Notes under the pieces: model-generated
Database searches by the model: none
The model's input: the letters and a program-made list of their open reading frames with translations, nothing else
Told to the model about the DNA's origin: nothing
Shown: positions 17,599 through 25,890 of the stretch, one piece after another
Layout: every line of letters starts with the position of its first letter
How positions within the stretch are numbered: the first letter of the stretch is position 1
Position numbers and translations under genes: made by a program
Assembly: GCA_050745265.1 (NCBI GenBank)
Contig: JBOGKE010000100.1
Location: 10,667-74,666 of the forward strand
Reading direction: 5' to 3'
Length of the DNA: 64,000 bases
Source: RH2-MAG17b sp050745265
Lineage (GTDB): Bacteria > Acidobacteriota > Terriglobia > UBA7540

Positions 17599-18537
17599 TT
17601 ACCGTGACGCCTTACCGCGCGACGGCGCCGGCAATGATCGAATCGCGGCTGCGACGCCACGGTCGATCTCGGCGGCGGGCTCGAACCCCACCCAGTGTGC
17701 CGCGATTCTGCCTTGGCGATTCACCAGGAACAGGGTCGGAAATATCGCCACGTTGCCATACGCCTGATTGCTTGCCGTGGTCCACGTGGCAATCGGGAAG
17801 TTGATTTTCATGCGCTTCACATACGTCTCGCGGACGCTGTCACTATAGCTGAGCTTGAGAAGGCGATCCGCATTCGCGCCGACCACGGTAAATCCCTCCT
17901 TGGCAAACCGCTGCTCCAGCGAAACGAGGTGCGGGGTCTCGGCCATGCAGGGCGGGCAGCCGGTGAACCAGACGTAGAGCAGGTAAACCTTTCCGGCGAG
18001 CGCGGCGGAATCCACTTCGCCGCCGCCCAATCGCTGCAGCCGGAAGGCGGGCGCGGCGCGGCCCTCCCAGCCCGAAATCTCGTGCGAAGCTCCGGCGCCG
18101 AACCGGGGATCGCTCCGGATCTTCTCCACGTCGACGTGGGTGATCTCGTGCGTCTTGGGATCGCGCGTAATAAATCGCGGCACCCGCGGATCCGATTCCA
18201 TCACGCTAAGCAAAACCGCGGCCGCGCGCCGCGTGTGGAGATCAAACTGTTCCGAGATGGTTGCGAGCGAAGGCGGCTTTCCGAACTTTTGCTGGTAGTC
18301 GGCGATGAAAAGAGGAATACGGAAGAAAGCGTTGTAGAGCTTCCCGATCGCCTGCCGCTCCGCGGGCTGGGCAAAATGCTGATAGAGATCGCTCACCCGA
18401 AGCGGCTGGCCGGCGCGCAGGTTGTGCTGGATATAGTCAAGTACGCGGCGCTCCGCTTGTTGCGATTGCGCGCGTGCCGCGCCCGCGCAGACGATCAGCG
18501 TCGCGATGAGGCAAGCGATTCGCGCCGATCGGATCAT
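17599..18537 (-). CDS. TlpA-like thioredoxin-fold disulfide reductase, exported
   Basis: The product has 312 residues with a signal peptide (MIRSARIACLIATLIVCAG, cleavage near ARAQ). Residues 25-160 form a helical domain with no recognised family. Residues about 170-300 form a TlpA/redoxin domain with the redox motif TGCPPCM and the cis-Pro region AIFPTLFLVN. Proteins of this kind reduce or shuffle periplasmic disulfides, often for cytochrome c maturation or envelope enzymes. Its ATG overlaps the stop of the upstream esterase by 4 bp (18534-18537), so the two are translationally coupled. The substrate is unknown. Confidence 0.82.
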   Translation of the reverse strand: MIRSARIACLIATLIVCAGAARAQSQQAERRVLDYIQHNLRAGQPLRVSDLYQHFAQPAERQAIGKLYNAFFRIPLFIADYQQKFGKPPSLATISEQFDLHTRRAAAVLLSVMESDPRVPRFITRDPKTHEITHVDVEKIRSDPRFGAGASHEISGWEGRAAPAFRLQRLGGGEVDSAALAGKVYLLYVWFTGCPPCMAETPHLVSLEQRFAKEGFTVVGANADRLLKLSYSDSVRETYVKRMKINFPIATWTTASNQAYGNVAIFPTLFLVNRQGRIAAHWVGFEPAAEIDRGVAAAIRSLPAPSRGKASR

Positions 18538-19493
18538 CGCGCGCCGCCAGCGGCGGCTGACGCGCCTCCCGCCTCGCCCACCGAAAAGATGCGCCAGTGA
18601 AAAATCCAGGCGTAGGCCATGTACTTCTCCATATAATCCCAGCCGTGGTTGCCCGGGCGCAGCGCGTAGACGTGAGGGAAATCGTGCTGGTTGAGAATTG
18701 CGTCGAGCGCCTCGGCGCCGCTCTCAAACCCGTACCGGTCGTCCGTGCCGCAGTCGAAATAGAGCTTCAGACCGGCGAACTTCGATGGGTCCGCGGCAAG
18801 CGTGATCGGATTGTTGGCGTCCCAATAAGCTCGGTTCAGTGGATTGCCGAAAGAGCGTTCGAGGATGCGCGCATAAAACCCGAAGCGTCCCTGGGTGGGC
18901 AGAGGATCCGGCAAGTGAGCCACCAGCGCCGCTCCCTGCGCACTCGCGGAACCGAAGACGTCCGGATGCCGCATCGCGAGGTGCAGCGCGCCGTAGCCCC
19001 CCATCGAGACGCCGGTGATGCCTCGCGCCGCGGGGCTCTTGATGGTCCGGTACTTTCCGTCGATGTACGGCACGAGCTCCTGGATGAAAAAATCCTCGTA
19101 GCGATTCTGCCCGTCGTAGGAGTTCACGTAAAATGACGTTCCCGCATCGGGCAACACTACGATGAACGATCCCACCTTCCCGTCTTTGAGGAGATTGTCC
19201 AGAATGTCCTTGCCGCCGTTCTCGTCCCACGCGTGATAGTTCTCAAACAGTCCGTGCAGGAAGTAGAGCGTGGGGTAGCGCGCGCTCGAAGAACTGTAGT
19301 CCCCCGGAAGATCGACGCAATAGTCGACCGCCCGTCCCAGAATCTTGCTGTTGATCGAGCTGCAATCGAGCGTGGTCGGCGCGGCCGCAGCCCGCAATCC
19401 GCCGGGCGCCAGCAGGCAGATTGCAATGGCGCTCAGAACGAGCGGTGTACATCGGCGCGTGTAGCGGAACAGGGAATGAGAGCGACGTCTCAT
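18534..19493 (-). CDS. Exported alpha/beta-hydrolase esterase (putative esterase family)
   Basis: This 319-residue protein has a signal peptide ending near GLRAAAA and an esterase D/antigen 85-like fold. The nucleophile elbow is GVSMGGYG, the likely acid is in FDCGTDDRYGFE, and the catalytic His is in PGNHGWDY. The TLYFLHGLFENYHAW segment gives the oxyanion strand. Families of this type cleave feruloyl, acetyl or S-formylglutathione esters; an exported one next to other envelope enzymes could act on plant polymers (inference). It lies between the Ala-rich protein (2-bp gap) and the TlpA-like gene (4-bp overlap), forming a tight three-gene operon. Confidence 0.85.
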   Translation of the reverse strand: MRRRSHSLFRYTRRCTPLVLSAIAICLLAPGGLRAAAAPTTLDCSSINSKILGRAVDYCVDLPGDYSSSSARYPTLYFLHGLFENYHAWDENGGKDILDNLLKDGKVGSFIVVLPDAGTSFYVNSYDGQNRYEDFFIQELVPYIDGKYRTIKSPAARGITGVSMGGYGALHLAMRHPDVFGSASAQGAALVAHLPDPLPTQGRFGFYARILERSFGNPLNRAYWDANNPITLAADPSKFAGLKLYFDCGTDDRYGFESGAEALDAILNQHDFPHVYALRPGNHGWDYMEKYMAYAWIFHWRIFSVGEAGGASAAAGGAR

Positions 19494-19495
19494 GT

Positions 19496-20044
19496 TTAAC
19501 GGGGAGCAGATACTTTGGCGTGATCCGCCTGAAGGTAAATATACGTCTTGGCGCTTTTCGAGGCGGCTCCGGCCGCGGCGCTTGAGGCCTGTGTGCCGGA
19601 TGGCGCAAGCGCGCCGTCGAGCTCGCCATGAACGCGCTTCAACGCCGAGCCCTTTTTACTGCTGTTCGTGAGCGCGGACGGAACGCCGGTATTTTTCCCA
19701 TTCGTTTCCATAACCTGGAACTCACTCACGCCCGCGCCGGCGGTGGCGCTCTCCGCCCGCGTGGCTTTGCTTGCGCGGCTTCGCACTGCGCCCGCCGCCG
19801 CTTCCGGATTCTCCAAAATTAGGCTGCTCAGGGCAGGCGTTCCCTGCGTTGCCGTGGCCGGAGGTGTCGCAAGCGTTTTCTTAGTCTCTTTTGTAGCTTT
19901 TGTCGCCACCGCCGCGACACGCGCTTTCGCGCCCGCGACTCGCGGCGACGGCTTTTGACTGCCCGCGGCGGGGGCCTGTTGCGCAGCCCCGGCGATCACG
20001 GCCGTAAGAAGAACGACGGAAATAGCGTACAGAGTCGCGCGCAC
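19496..20044 (-). CDS. Ala/Lys-rich exported hypothetical protein
   Basis: The frame encodes 182 residues with a signal peptide (MRATLYAISVVLLTAVIAGAAQQ). The mature part is low-complexity, dominated by Ala, Thr, Lys and Ser, with no cysteine and no recognisable fold. A short ordered end (SAKTYIYLQADHAKVSAPR) may be a small strand. It is the first gene of the operon with the esterase and TlpA-like protein. The real role is unknown; a structural or anchoring function is only a guess. Confidence 0.6.
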   Translation of the reverse strand: MRATLYAISVVLLTAVIAGAAQQAPAAGSQKPSPRVAGAKARVAAVATKATKETKKTLATPPATATQGTPALSSLILENPEAAAGAVRSRASKATRAESATAGAGVSEFQVMETNGKNTGVPSALTNSSKKGSALKRVHGELDGALAPSGTQASSAAAGAASKSAKTYIYLQADHAKVSAPR

Positions 20045-20276
20045 GGATTGATTCCTGGTCGCCGTTTTAAGATCCGGCGTCGCGGTGATTGCGAATGGCT
20101 CTTCACCGCGCCCCTTCGCCGGAGCCTGAGAGGGTCATTGTGGACCGCCGCGCTCGCCAGAGTCAAGCTGAGCCGGGAAATGCACGCGGTCTCGGCAAAG
20201 GCCCGCTATTCGCGAGAGCCCGCCGCGACGGAGACAGGAACTACTGAGGATTGCATATTATTGTGACGCCGTTTAT

Positions 20277-20330
20277 TGTAGCGGCGGCCTCTGGCCGGCG
20301 GAATTCCGGCGCTCACAGAGCGCCGCTACA
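20277..20330. repeat. TGTAGCGGCG / CGCCGCTACA palindrome
   Basis: Perfect 10-bp arms TGTAGCGGCG (20277-20286) and CGCCGCTACA (20321-20330) enclose a GC-rich centre with its own inverted GGCCGGCGG / CCGGCGC stretch. A second pair is at 33305-33350. The element sits in the 380-bp gap 20045-20424 between two minus-strand genes; the rest of that gap has no recognisable gene. Confidence 0.7.
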
Positions 20331-20424
20331 GTGATCGGCCCTCATTATAATATGTGCAGACCTCCATCGGGGCGGCGCGCCGCGCCGCCCCGCAGTCCGG
20401 CCTATCTCATCTGTCGCAAGCGTT

Positions 20425-21057
20425 TCACGTGCGGTGTTTCTCCGCGCGCCGTCTGGCCTCCTCTCGCACTCTTTCCGACCAGGTCGGCGGGCGAAGGCGG
20501 TACACCCGGCAGCGCCACCGGCTTTCCCGGCACCACGCCGGAGGAGGCCCGACCGGATCGCCCCGCCAAAGCGCCCGGATCAGCCGCTTTGCCGTCCAAT
20601 ACTTGCCGCGCTGCCGCCAAAATATCAACCCGGCGCGGATGTGCCAATTGGCAATACGAATCCGCAATGGGACTGAGGTGCACGGCGCCCAGTTCACCTC
20701 TGAAAACAAAGGACATTCCGGCTTTGAACCGGCCTCCGGTTTCCGGTGAGCTTTCGCCCACACGAAGGCCGTCAGGCACTCGAGGTCGCGCTCCTGCCGA
20801 TCTTTTAACGCGCCCTCCCGCCAGCCAAACGCTCTGGCGATTTCGGAGCGGAACCAACGGTATTGGCGCGCGGATTCGCTCTCCCCGGTCCGCAGCAGCT
20901 TTTCGCGCAGACGGTTCGCGTAACGCCCGTGCTGCAGGCGGTTGAGCGCGACGCGGGCTTTGCCTCGCGCAGTGCGCGGTCCGGTGGATTTCCGGGCGTT
21001 GGCGCGATTAGCCGCCAAAAACGCGATCGTTCGAGTGGGTGATTTGCGCAACGGCAT
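20425..21057 (-). CDS. Hypothetical protein with N-terminal ANRxNAxKSTGPRTxxGK motif
   Basis: This 210-residue, strongly basic protein opens with the motif AANRANARKSTGPRTARG, followed by KARVALNRLQHGRY. From memory, this motif recurs in many paralogues in acidobacterial and planctomycete genomes, with no known function. The remainder is rich in Arg and Trp with no enzyme motif and a charged tail (REEARRRAEKHRT). It has its own convincing promoter (TTGACA-16-TATATA, 21116-21143), so it is probably expressed as a single gene. A nucleic-acid-binding role would fit its charge, but that is inference. Confidence 0.6.
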   Translation of the reverse strand: MPLRKSPTRTIAFLAANRANARKSTGPRTARGKARVALNRLQHGRYANRLREKLLRTGESESARQYRWFRSEIARAFGWREGALKDRQERDLECLTAFVWAKAHRKPEAGSKPECPLFSEVNWAPCTSVPLRIRIANWHIRAGLIFWRQRGKYWTAKRLIRALWRGDPVGPPPAWCRESRWRCRVYRLRPPTWSERVREEARRRAEKHRT

Positions 21058-21115
21058 GACGAAAACCTCAAAACCGGAAGGCGCAAAGGAGGGAAGTTCG
21101 CGCCGGTGTGATTAC

Positions 21116-21143
21116 TATATAGTAAACAGCGCGGGATTGTCAA
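21116..21143 (-). promoter_or_regulatory. Sigma-70-type promoter for the STGPRT-motif gene
   Basis: Read on the minus strand, a perfect TTGACA (21138-21143) is followed 16 bp later by TATATA (21116-21121). The gene start at 21057 is about 58 bp beyond the -10 box. Confidence 0.6.
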
Positions 21144-21150
21144 ACCGGGG

Positions 21151-21363
21151 GGTGGCGCATACGTGGCTGCCGTTTCGATGTGTGCGGCTTTTAGAGATGG
21201 CCCACAGACCAGATTTTCCGGGCGAGCTCTCTTTGTCGCACACATGCGAAACCACCGCATCGAGGCGTCACCCGCGGCGCGTCAAAAACCCACGCCACAA
21301 ATATCGTGCCGTGGCTACCCCTTTGTCGCACACATGCCAAACTCCGGCATGTATGCGCCACCC
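21151..21363. repeat. Three-copy 40-bp intergenic repeat (two direct, one inverted)
   Basis: Units at 21231-21273 and 21321-21363 both begin CTTTGTCGCACACATGC and end with CACCC, in direct orientation 90 bp apart. A third, inverted unit is at 21151-21188 (GGTGGCGCATACGTGG to GTGTGCGGC). They fill the gap 21058-21401 between the STGPRT gene and the molybdenum hydroxylase; I see no gene there. Confidence 0.65.
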
Positions 21364-21401
21364 GGCGGGTCGCCCGCGCGTGGTGGGCGGTAACGTGTTG
21401 C

Positions 21402-23579
21402 TCAGGCTTTGAGCCCGTTGGGGACCATTGGCATGGACAACAGCCGCACGCCGGTGGCGTCGAGAATGGCGTTGCGAAGGGCGGGCGCGAGGCACATGAT
21501 GGGAGCTTCACCGGCGCCCGAGGAGGGAAGGTCCTTGCGGTCGATCAGAACGACTTCAACGGCTGGCATATCGCGGAAGCGCGACACGCGATAGCGCGAA
21601 AACCGGTTATTCAGGATGCGGCCGTTCTCAAACTTGATGGCTTCAAAGAGCGCCCCGCCCATTCCCATCATCACCGCGCCCTGGATCTGATTCTTCAACC
21701 CGTCGGGATTGACGATGGCGCCGCACTCAAAGGCGCTCAGCGCGCGGAGCACCTTGACGCCGCCTTCTTTTCGGTCGACGGCAATTTCCGCGCACGTGGC
21801 AAGATAGCCGCCCTTCTCGGTCCCGCACGCGATTCCAAAGCCGTGATCCGGGACGCGTTTCCTTCCACTCCATCCGAAAGCGCTCTCCGCTCGATTGAGC
21901 ACGGCCAGCAGCCGCGCGTTCTTCAGGTTTTTGCGCCGGAATTCCACCGAATCCATCCGCACGAGGCGCGCAAGATCTTCCATATGCGATTCACGCGCGA
22001 AATGATTGGCGGTGGCCGCGAGGCAGCGATACGACCCTTGCCGCAGCGGCGAATCCGCGGCATGGAACTCGATCCGGCAGTTTGGGACCTCGTAGGGGGT
22101 GTCAATGCCCGAGCCTCCGGAATTGTAATTCTGGAAATCCCAGGCCGTCAGCATCCCGTCAGCGCTTACGCCGCTCTTGATATCAATCACTCCGGCGGGG
22201 CGGAAATAGGCCCACGTGAACTCCTCTTCCCGCGTCCACTGCAGGTGCACCGGCTTTCCCACGGCGCGCGCCAGGCGCGCGGCCTCGACCGCGCATTCAC
22301 CGGTGTGCTTGCCGCCGTAAGCGCCGCCCGTGTCCGGAACGATTACGCGCACAGCCTGTTCGGGGACACGAAGCGCCTGAACCACTTCGTCGTGGACCGC
22401 GAACGGCCGCTGAGTTCCCGTCCAGACGGTCATCTTCCCGTCTTTCCACTCCGCCACGGCGGTGCGCGTTTCGAGCGGTGCGTGAGCAATATAGGCGACG
22501 GTGTAGGTTTGTTCCAGCCGGTGCGCGGCGCTCGCGAGAGCCGGATCAACCGATCCCGCGGTGCGGCGGCCTCGCTCGTAACCGCGTTCTCCGTGGTCCG
22601 GGTGTGTGGTGGCGCTCTGCTTCAGGTAGCCGAATAAATCCTTATCGGAAATTTGCGGCTTGGTTTTCCATTGGGCGCGCAGACAAGCGAGCGCCTGCGC
22701 GGCGCGCTCCTCGTCCGGCGCCGTGACGCCCACAAACTCGCCGTCGTGAACCACCGTGACGCCCGTCATGGCGCGAGCCGCGCTTGCATCGAGCGAAGTC
22801 AGCGTCGCGCCGAACGACGGCGGGCGGAGGATCTTGCCGTAGATCATGCCCGGCCGCTTCACGTCGGGGCTGAACCGATGACGTCCGGTGACGAACGCGA
22901 TGCCATCGACCTTCGGGATGGATTTTCCGCCCGCGGTCCAATCGCGCGGCGGCGTGAGCGGGTCGCTCTCAATCACCGCTTTCGCGAGAGCCTGGCCCTG
23001 CGCCAGCGCGGCGTATTCGAGCACGCGCCGTGAGGACGGATCGCGCACCGCGCCATCCGAAGCGACCAAGCCGCCCGGCGCCGTATTCCAGCGCTTCGCA
23101 GCCATCTGGATCAGCAGGTCGCGCGCCGCCGATGCGACGCGGCGGAGCTGAGTGCCCATTTGCGGCGTGGTGCGGCTTCCGAAGGTGCCCATGTCGAACG
23201 GCGTCAAAAACGTGTCTGCCATCACCAGCCGGATGGTCGAAACGTTGACGCGCATCTCGTCCGCAACCGCCTGGCTCAGCGAGGTGCGGATGTTCTGCCC
23301 CATTTCGGCTTTGCCCGTATAGACGGTGACCGCGCCCGCTTCTCCAATGTGCAGCCAGGCGCCGAGGTTTCGCGGATAACCCTCGTGCTCGAAGCCGAAT
23401 CCGCGAACGCGCGCGCCGCGGGATTCTCCCTGCTGAGCCGCCGCGGTTTCTTTCAACAGCAGGAACACAGCTACACCCGCGCCAAGCGTGCGGAAAAAAT
23501 GCCGGCGGTCGAAATCGTAATGCTGCGGCGATTCGAATTCGTAGCGCTCGGGTTCGATATCTGGGATCGGGCTGATCAT
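21402..23579 (-). CDS. Molybdopterin-binding large subunit of a two-subunit hydroxylase (IorB/xanthine dehydrogenase-like), Tat-exported
   Basis: The 725-residue product belongs to the xanthine-oxidase superfamily large subunits, closest in layout to isoquinoline 1-oxidoreductase beta. A Tat signal lies at residues 25-48 (RRHFFRTLGAGVAVFLLL, then ETAAAQ), implying folded export. The Mo-cofactor region includes TGTQRPFAVHDEVVQAL and DTGGAYGGKH, and the conserved catalytic Glu sits in SSGAGEAPI near residue 700. These enzymes oxidise N-heterocycles or aldehydes with water as oxygen source and pass electrons to the Fe-S subunit. Its start overlaps the stop of that subunit by 4 bp. There is no FAD subunit, as in the Ior type; electrons probably go to a cytochrome. 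Confidence 0.88.
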   Translation of the reverse strand: MISPIPDIEPERYEFESPQHYDFDRRHFFRTLGAGVAVFLLLKETAAAQQGESRGARVRGFGFEHEGYPRNLGAWLHIGEAGAVTVYTGKAEMGQNIRTSLSQAVADEMRVNVSTIRLVMADTFLTPFDMGTFGSRTTPQMGTQLRRVASAARDLLIQMAAKRWNTAPGGLVASDGAVRDPSSRRVLEYAALAQGQALAKAVIESDPLTPPRDWTAGGKSIPKVDGIAFVTGRHRFSPDVKRPGMIYGKILRPPSFGATLTSLDASAARAMTGVTVVHDGEFVGVTAPDEERAAQALACLRAQWKTKPQISDKDLFGYLKQSATTHPDHGERGYERGRRTAGSVDPALASAAHRLEQTYTVAYIAHAPLETRTAVAEWKDGKMTVWTGTQRPFAVHDEVVQALRVPEQAVRVIVPDTGGAYGGKHTGECAVEAARLARAVGKPVHLQWTREEEFTWAYFRPAGVIDIKSGVSADGMLTAWDFQNYNSGGSGIDTPYEVPNCRIEFHAADSPLRQGSYRCLAATANHFARESHMEDLARLVRMDSVEFRRKNLKNARLLAVLNRAESAFGWSGRKRVPDHGFGIACGTEKGGYLATCAEIAVDRKEGGVKVLRALSAFECGAIVNPDGLKNQIQGAVMMGMGGALFEAIKFENGRILNNRFSRYRVSRFRDMPAVEVVLIDRKDLPSSGAGEAPIMCLAPALRNAILDATGVRLLSMPMVPNGLKA

Positions 23580-24046
23580 AGCTTCCCGCTATTCTGCCGC
23601 GCCGCGCGGTGAATGGCCTCGACGATTCGCGGATACGTTCCGCAGCGGCAGACGTTTCCATCCATGAAGCGAACGATCTCTTCATCGGATGGCTGAGGGT
23701 TCGAGCGAAGGAGGGCGACCGCCGAGAGAATCATGCCGGGCGTGCAGTAGCCGCACTGCAGCGCCTGCGCATCGAGAAACGCCTGCTGCACCGGATGAAG
23801 GCGGCCGTTCTGCTCCAGCCCCTCAATTGTGGTGATTTCTTTTCCAGCGGCCGAAGCTGCCCGCGTAATGCAGGATCGCCGCGGCATTCCGTCGATGAGC
23901 ACGGTGCAGGCGCCGCATTGTCCCTCGCCGCACCCGTACTTCGGCCCCGTCAAGCCGGCCTGCTCGCGAATCGCGTGGAGCAAGCTTGTCTCCGCGGTGG
24001 CTTTCACCACATGAGATTCGCCGTTGATGCGTAGTTCGAGAGACAT
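23576..24046 (-). CDS. [2Fe-2S] small subunit of the molybdenum hydroxylase (IorA-like)
   Basis: This 156-residue electron-transfer subunit has both 2Fe-2S sites of the family. The plant ferredoxin-type cluster is in KYGCGEGQCGACTVLIDG (about residues 38-55) with a further Cys in RRSCITR. The second, four-Cys domain has CGYCTPGMILSAVALL and VCRCGTYPRIV. The length is usual for IorA/CoxS-type proteins. It is the first gene of the pair and lacks a signal peptide; it is probably exported together with the Tat-tagged large subunit as a folded complex (known for related enzymes, inferred here). Confidence 0.9.
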   Translation of the reverse strand: MSLELRINGESHVVKATAETSLLHAIREQAGLTGPKYGCGEGQCGACTVLIDGMPRRSCITRAASAAGKEITTIEGLEQNGRLHPVQQAFLDAQALQCGYCTPGMILSAVALLRSNPQPSDEEIVRFMDGNVCRCGTYPRIVEAIHRAARQNSGKL

Positions 24047-24087
24047 CGTATTTGGTCATTGAGTCATTGAATGAATGATTCGATGAT

Positions 24088-24240
24088 TCAATGTAGCATT
24101 CCCATACTCCACTTGATCCCGTTCGGCATCACCTTCTGGAACCACTCAGCGTTCCAGGTGGAGTCTTCGTGGCCTAGAGCGCAGTAAAAGACGCGGCCCT
24201 TTCCGTCCTTGCGCGTCCAGAACAGGAGCATATTTCCGCA
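24088..24240 (-). pseudogene. Remnant of a ThuA-like protein (C-terminal 50 codons)
   Basis: On the minus strand an open stretch ending in TGA at 24088-24090 encodes a typical ThuA (trehalose-utilisation) C-terminus: LLFWTRKDGKGRVFYCALGH, then EDSTWNAEWFQKVMPNGIKW. The matching part of intact ThuA proteins is the last fifth of a domain of about 220 residues. An in-frame stop at 24241-24243 and repeat sequence just upstream show the rest is gone. It lies between the Fe-S subunit gene and a repeat cluster in the 24047-24369 gap. Confidence 0.7.
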
Positions 24241-24272
24241 TCAGATTCGACCTCGGCAAAGATAATCAACAG

Positions 24273-24365
24273 CCTCTCGCAAAGAAGCCAAGGCGCGAAG
24301 GAAGCGCAAAGTAGTAGCGCTGCATTTCAGGGCGGCGCGTGCCGGGCTGAAGCCCGGCGCTACGC
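24273..24365. repeat. Two dispersed repeats: CTTTGCG element and GCCGGGCTGAAGCCCGGC element
   Basis: Bases 24273-24311 read, on the minus strand, like the element at 49732-49770 (CTTTGCGC, then GCGCCTTGG, then CTTTGCGAGAGG). Immediately after, 24314-24365 holds a palindromic spacer with GCCGGGCTGAAGCCCGGC flanked by GTAGCGC / GCGCTAC. Related GCCGGG/CTGAA spacers occur after cusA (about 7016-7082), before the phosphoesterase gene (about 12657-12712) and before the UDP-glucose dehydrogenase gene (about 48149-48213). Confidence 0.6.
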
Positions 24366-24369
24366 GGTG

Positions 24370-24921
24370 TCACGCTTTACCCGCTCGCCGTGCCACAGGC
24401 TCGGCGGCGAGCGCCTTCGCAATCTCGCGGCAGAACGCGGGCAGATCGCCGGGCATCCGCGACGTGATGAGATTTCCGTCGACGACCACTTCGCTATCCG
24501 AATAGCTCGCGCCCGCTTGAATCACGTCGTCCTTAATGGCCTTGAAACACGTTGCCTTTCGCCCCTTCAAGATTCCGGCGGAAACCAGCACCCAGCCCGC
24601 GTGGCAGATCGCGCCCACCACTTTGCCTGATTCGTGCATCTCGCGCACGAAGCGGAGGACGCGCGGGTCCTGGCGCAATGTGTCCGGCGCCCAGCCGCCG
24701 GGGATGATCACCGAGTCGTAGTCGCTCGCGCGAACGTCCGCAATCGAGCGATCCGCCACGACGGGATAGCCCTTCTTACTGTTGTACGTTTTCCCCGCCT
24801 CGTCGCCGACAGCATGTGTTTCCGCGCCATCCTCGCGAAAGCGCAGCAGAGGATACCAGACCTCCATCTCCTGATATTGATCCGCCACCAGAACGGCGAT
24901 CTTTTTGCCCTCGAGCTTCAT
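24370..24921 (-). CDS. DJ-1/PfpI family protein
   Basis: This 183-residue single-domain protein has the DJ-1/PfpI (class I glutamine amidotransferase-like) fold. It starts KKIAVLVADQYQEMEVWYPL, with the acidic residue that orients the catalytic Cys, and has IIPGGWAPDTLR. The nucleophile elbow is GAICHAGW with Cys at about residue 106. Members act as general stress proteins, glyoxalase III or weak peptidases; the sequence does not decide which. The length matches PfpI. It is on the minus strand between the ThuA relic and a methyltransferase and does not appear to be co-transcribed with either. Confidence 0.85.
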   Translation of the reverse strand: MKLEGKKIAVLVADQYQEMEVWYPLLRFREDGAETHAVGDEAGKTYNSKKGYPVVADRSIADVRASDYDSVIIPGGWAPDTLRQDPRVLRFVREMHESGKVVGAICHAGWVLVSAGILKGRKATCFKAIKDDVIQAGASYSDSEVVVDGNLITSRMPGDLPAFCREIAKALAAEPVARRAGKA

Positions 24922-25173
24922 CGCGAGCCTCCCGTGTTTCTGCGTCTAGTTTAGTCGCTCGCGGGGTCGCTTACAATACCACAAGCCGACTCCGGTCTTG
25001 TGAGAGACGTCTAGCTTTATCCCCTGAGCGCACGCTGCTGGCGCCCATCAATCAAGACGGAATCCTGGAGGTGTTCCGCCTGCCTCCTGCTTACCTACCC
25101 CCAATTGACGCACGGACGCGCGCGGAATCACCACCGCCTACAGTTCCGACACCGAGAACCGGCTCACCTCGCT

Positions 25174-25698
25174 TTACTTGATGACTTCAAGGCGGCAGAC
25201 GATGTTGCGCGCCGGAAAAATCCAGGCCAGGTGTTTTTCGTAAAACTCGATCGAGACCGAGGCGAACGCTCTGCCGAGGTTATCAAGCAGGAAGTTTTTG
25301 CCGAAGGTGAGCCGCCGCTCGAGAATCCTGAATCCGCCCGCGTTGTAGGTGAAATTCTCAAAACTCGCCCGTTCGAAATAGTCGAAGCTGTGAAACCCGA
25401 GATGAAAGCGATGCGTGGGGTCAGTGTAAGAATCAGGCGAGCTGTAGTGCGGCGTCACGATGATGATTTCAGCGCCAGCCTCCGAGATTCGACGGACTTC
25501 TCGCATCACTCGCAGAATATCGGCTTGATGCTCAAGGAAGTGCGAGAGGAAAATCCTGCCGGCGCAGCCGTCGCGAACAGGCCAGGGGAAGCGCCCGAGC
25601 TCGCAAACGAGATCAGCCGCTGAGCCGCGCTCCCGATCGAGTCCGATCGCGCGAGGGTCCTGTTTGTGCTTGCCGCACCCGATATCGAGGATCAGCAT
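25174..25698 (-). CDS. SAM-dependent methyltransferase (class I, Methyltransf_11-like)
   Basis: The call is for a 174-residue protein starting at ATG 25698 (MLILDIGCGKHKQDPRAIG), which puts the SAM-binding motif I at the very start. The longer frame to 25758 adds LVSGFCLLPFF, encoded by a low-complexity AGAAGGCAGAAA spacer and probably not translated. Motif I is DIGCGKHK, the acidic loop is GLDRE, and motif II/III is IFLSHFLEHQADI. Small Methyltransf_11 enzymes modify lipids, quinones or small molecules; the substrate is unknown. The neighbours do not help. The C-terminus is short but ends naturally. Confidence 0.75.
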   Translation of the reverse strand: MLILDIGCGKHKQDPRAIGLDRERGSAADLVCELGRFPWPVRDGCAGRIFLSHFLEHQADILRVMREVRRISEAGAEIIIVTPHYSSPDSYTDPTHRFHLGFHSFDYFERASFENFTYNAGGFRILERRLTFGKNFLLDNLGRAFASVSIEFYEKHLAWIFPARNIVCRLEVIK

Positions 25699-25890
25699 GA
25701 AGAAAGGCAGAAGGCAGAAACCGGAAACGAGGAACCTCGTCCACGCGGCCCGATGCACAGAGCGGCCGTTGTCCCTTGCAGCAAGCTACAAACGCGAACC
25801 GCGCCCGGCGGAGCGCGGACAACTGACAACTGATGGCGAGCCACGGATGACGGGCGCTTGTCACTCAGCACTCGCCACTCGTCACTGCCT

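Noticed and set aside
20090..20150. Glycine-riboswitch-like words (CCCCTTCG and CCTGAGAG) near the Ala-rich gene
   Set aside because: The two words occur in the wrong order on both strands for a glycine aptamer, and the surrounding pairing is absent.
21151..21363. Possible CRISPR array
   Set aside because: Only three units, one inverted, with uneven spacing and imperfect identity; no cas genes nearby.
25699..25758. Longer methyltransferase start giving a hydrophobic leader
   Set aside because: The leader is encoded by an AGAAGGCAGAAA spacer, and the family fold starts at MLILDIGCG.
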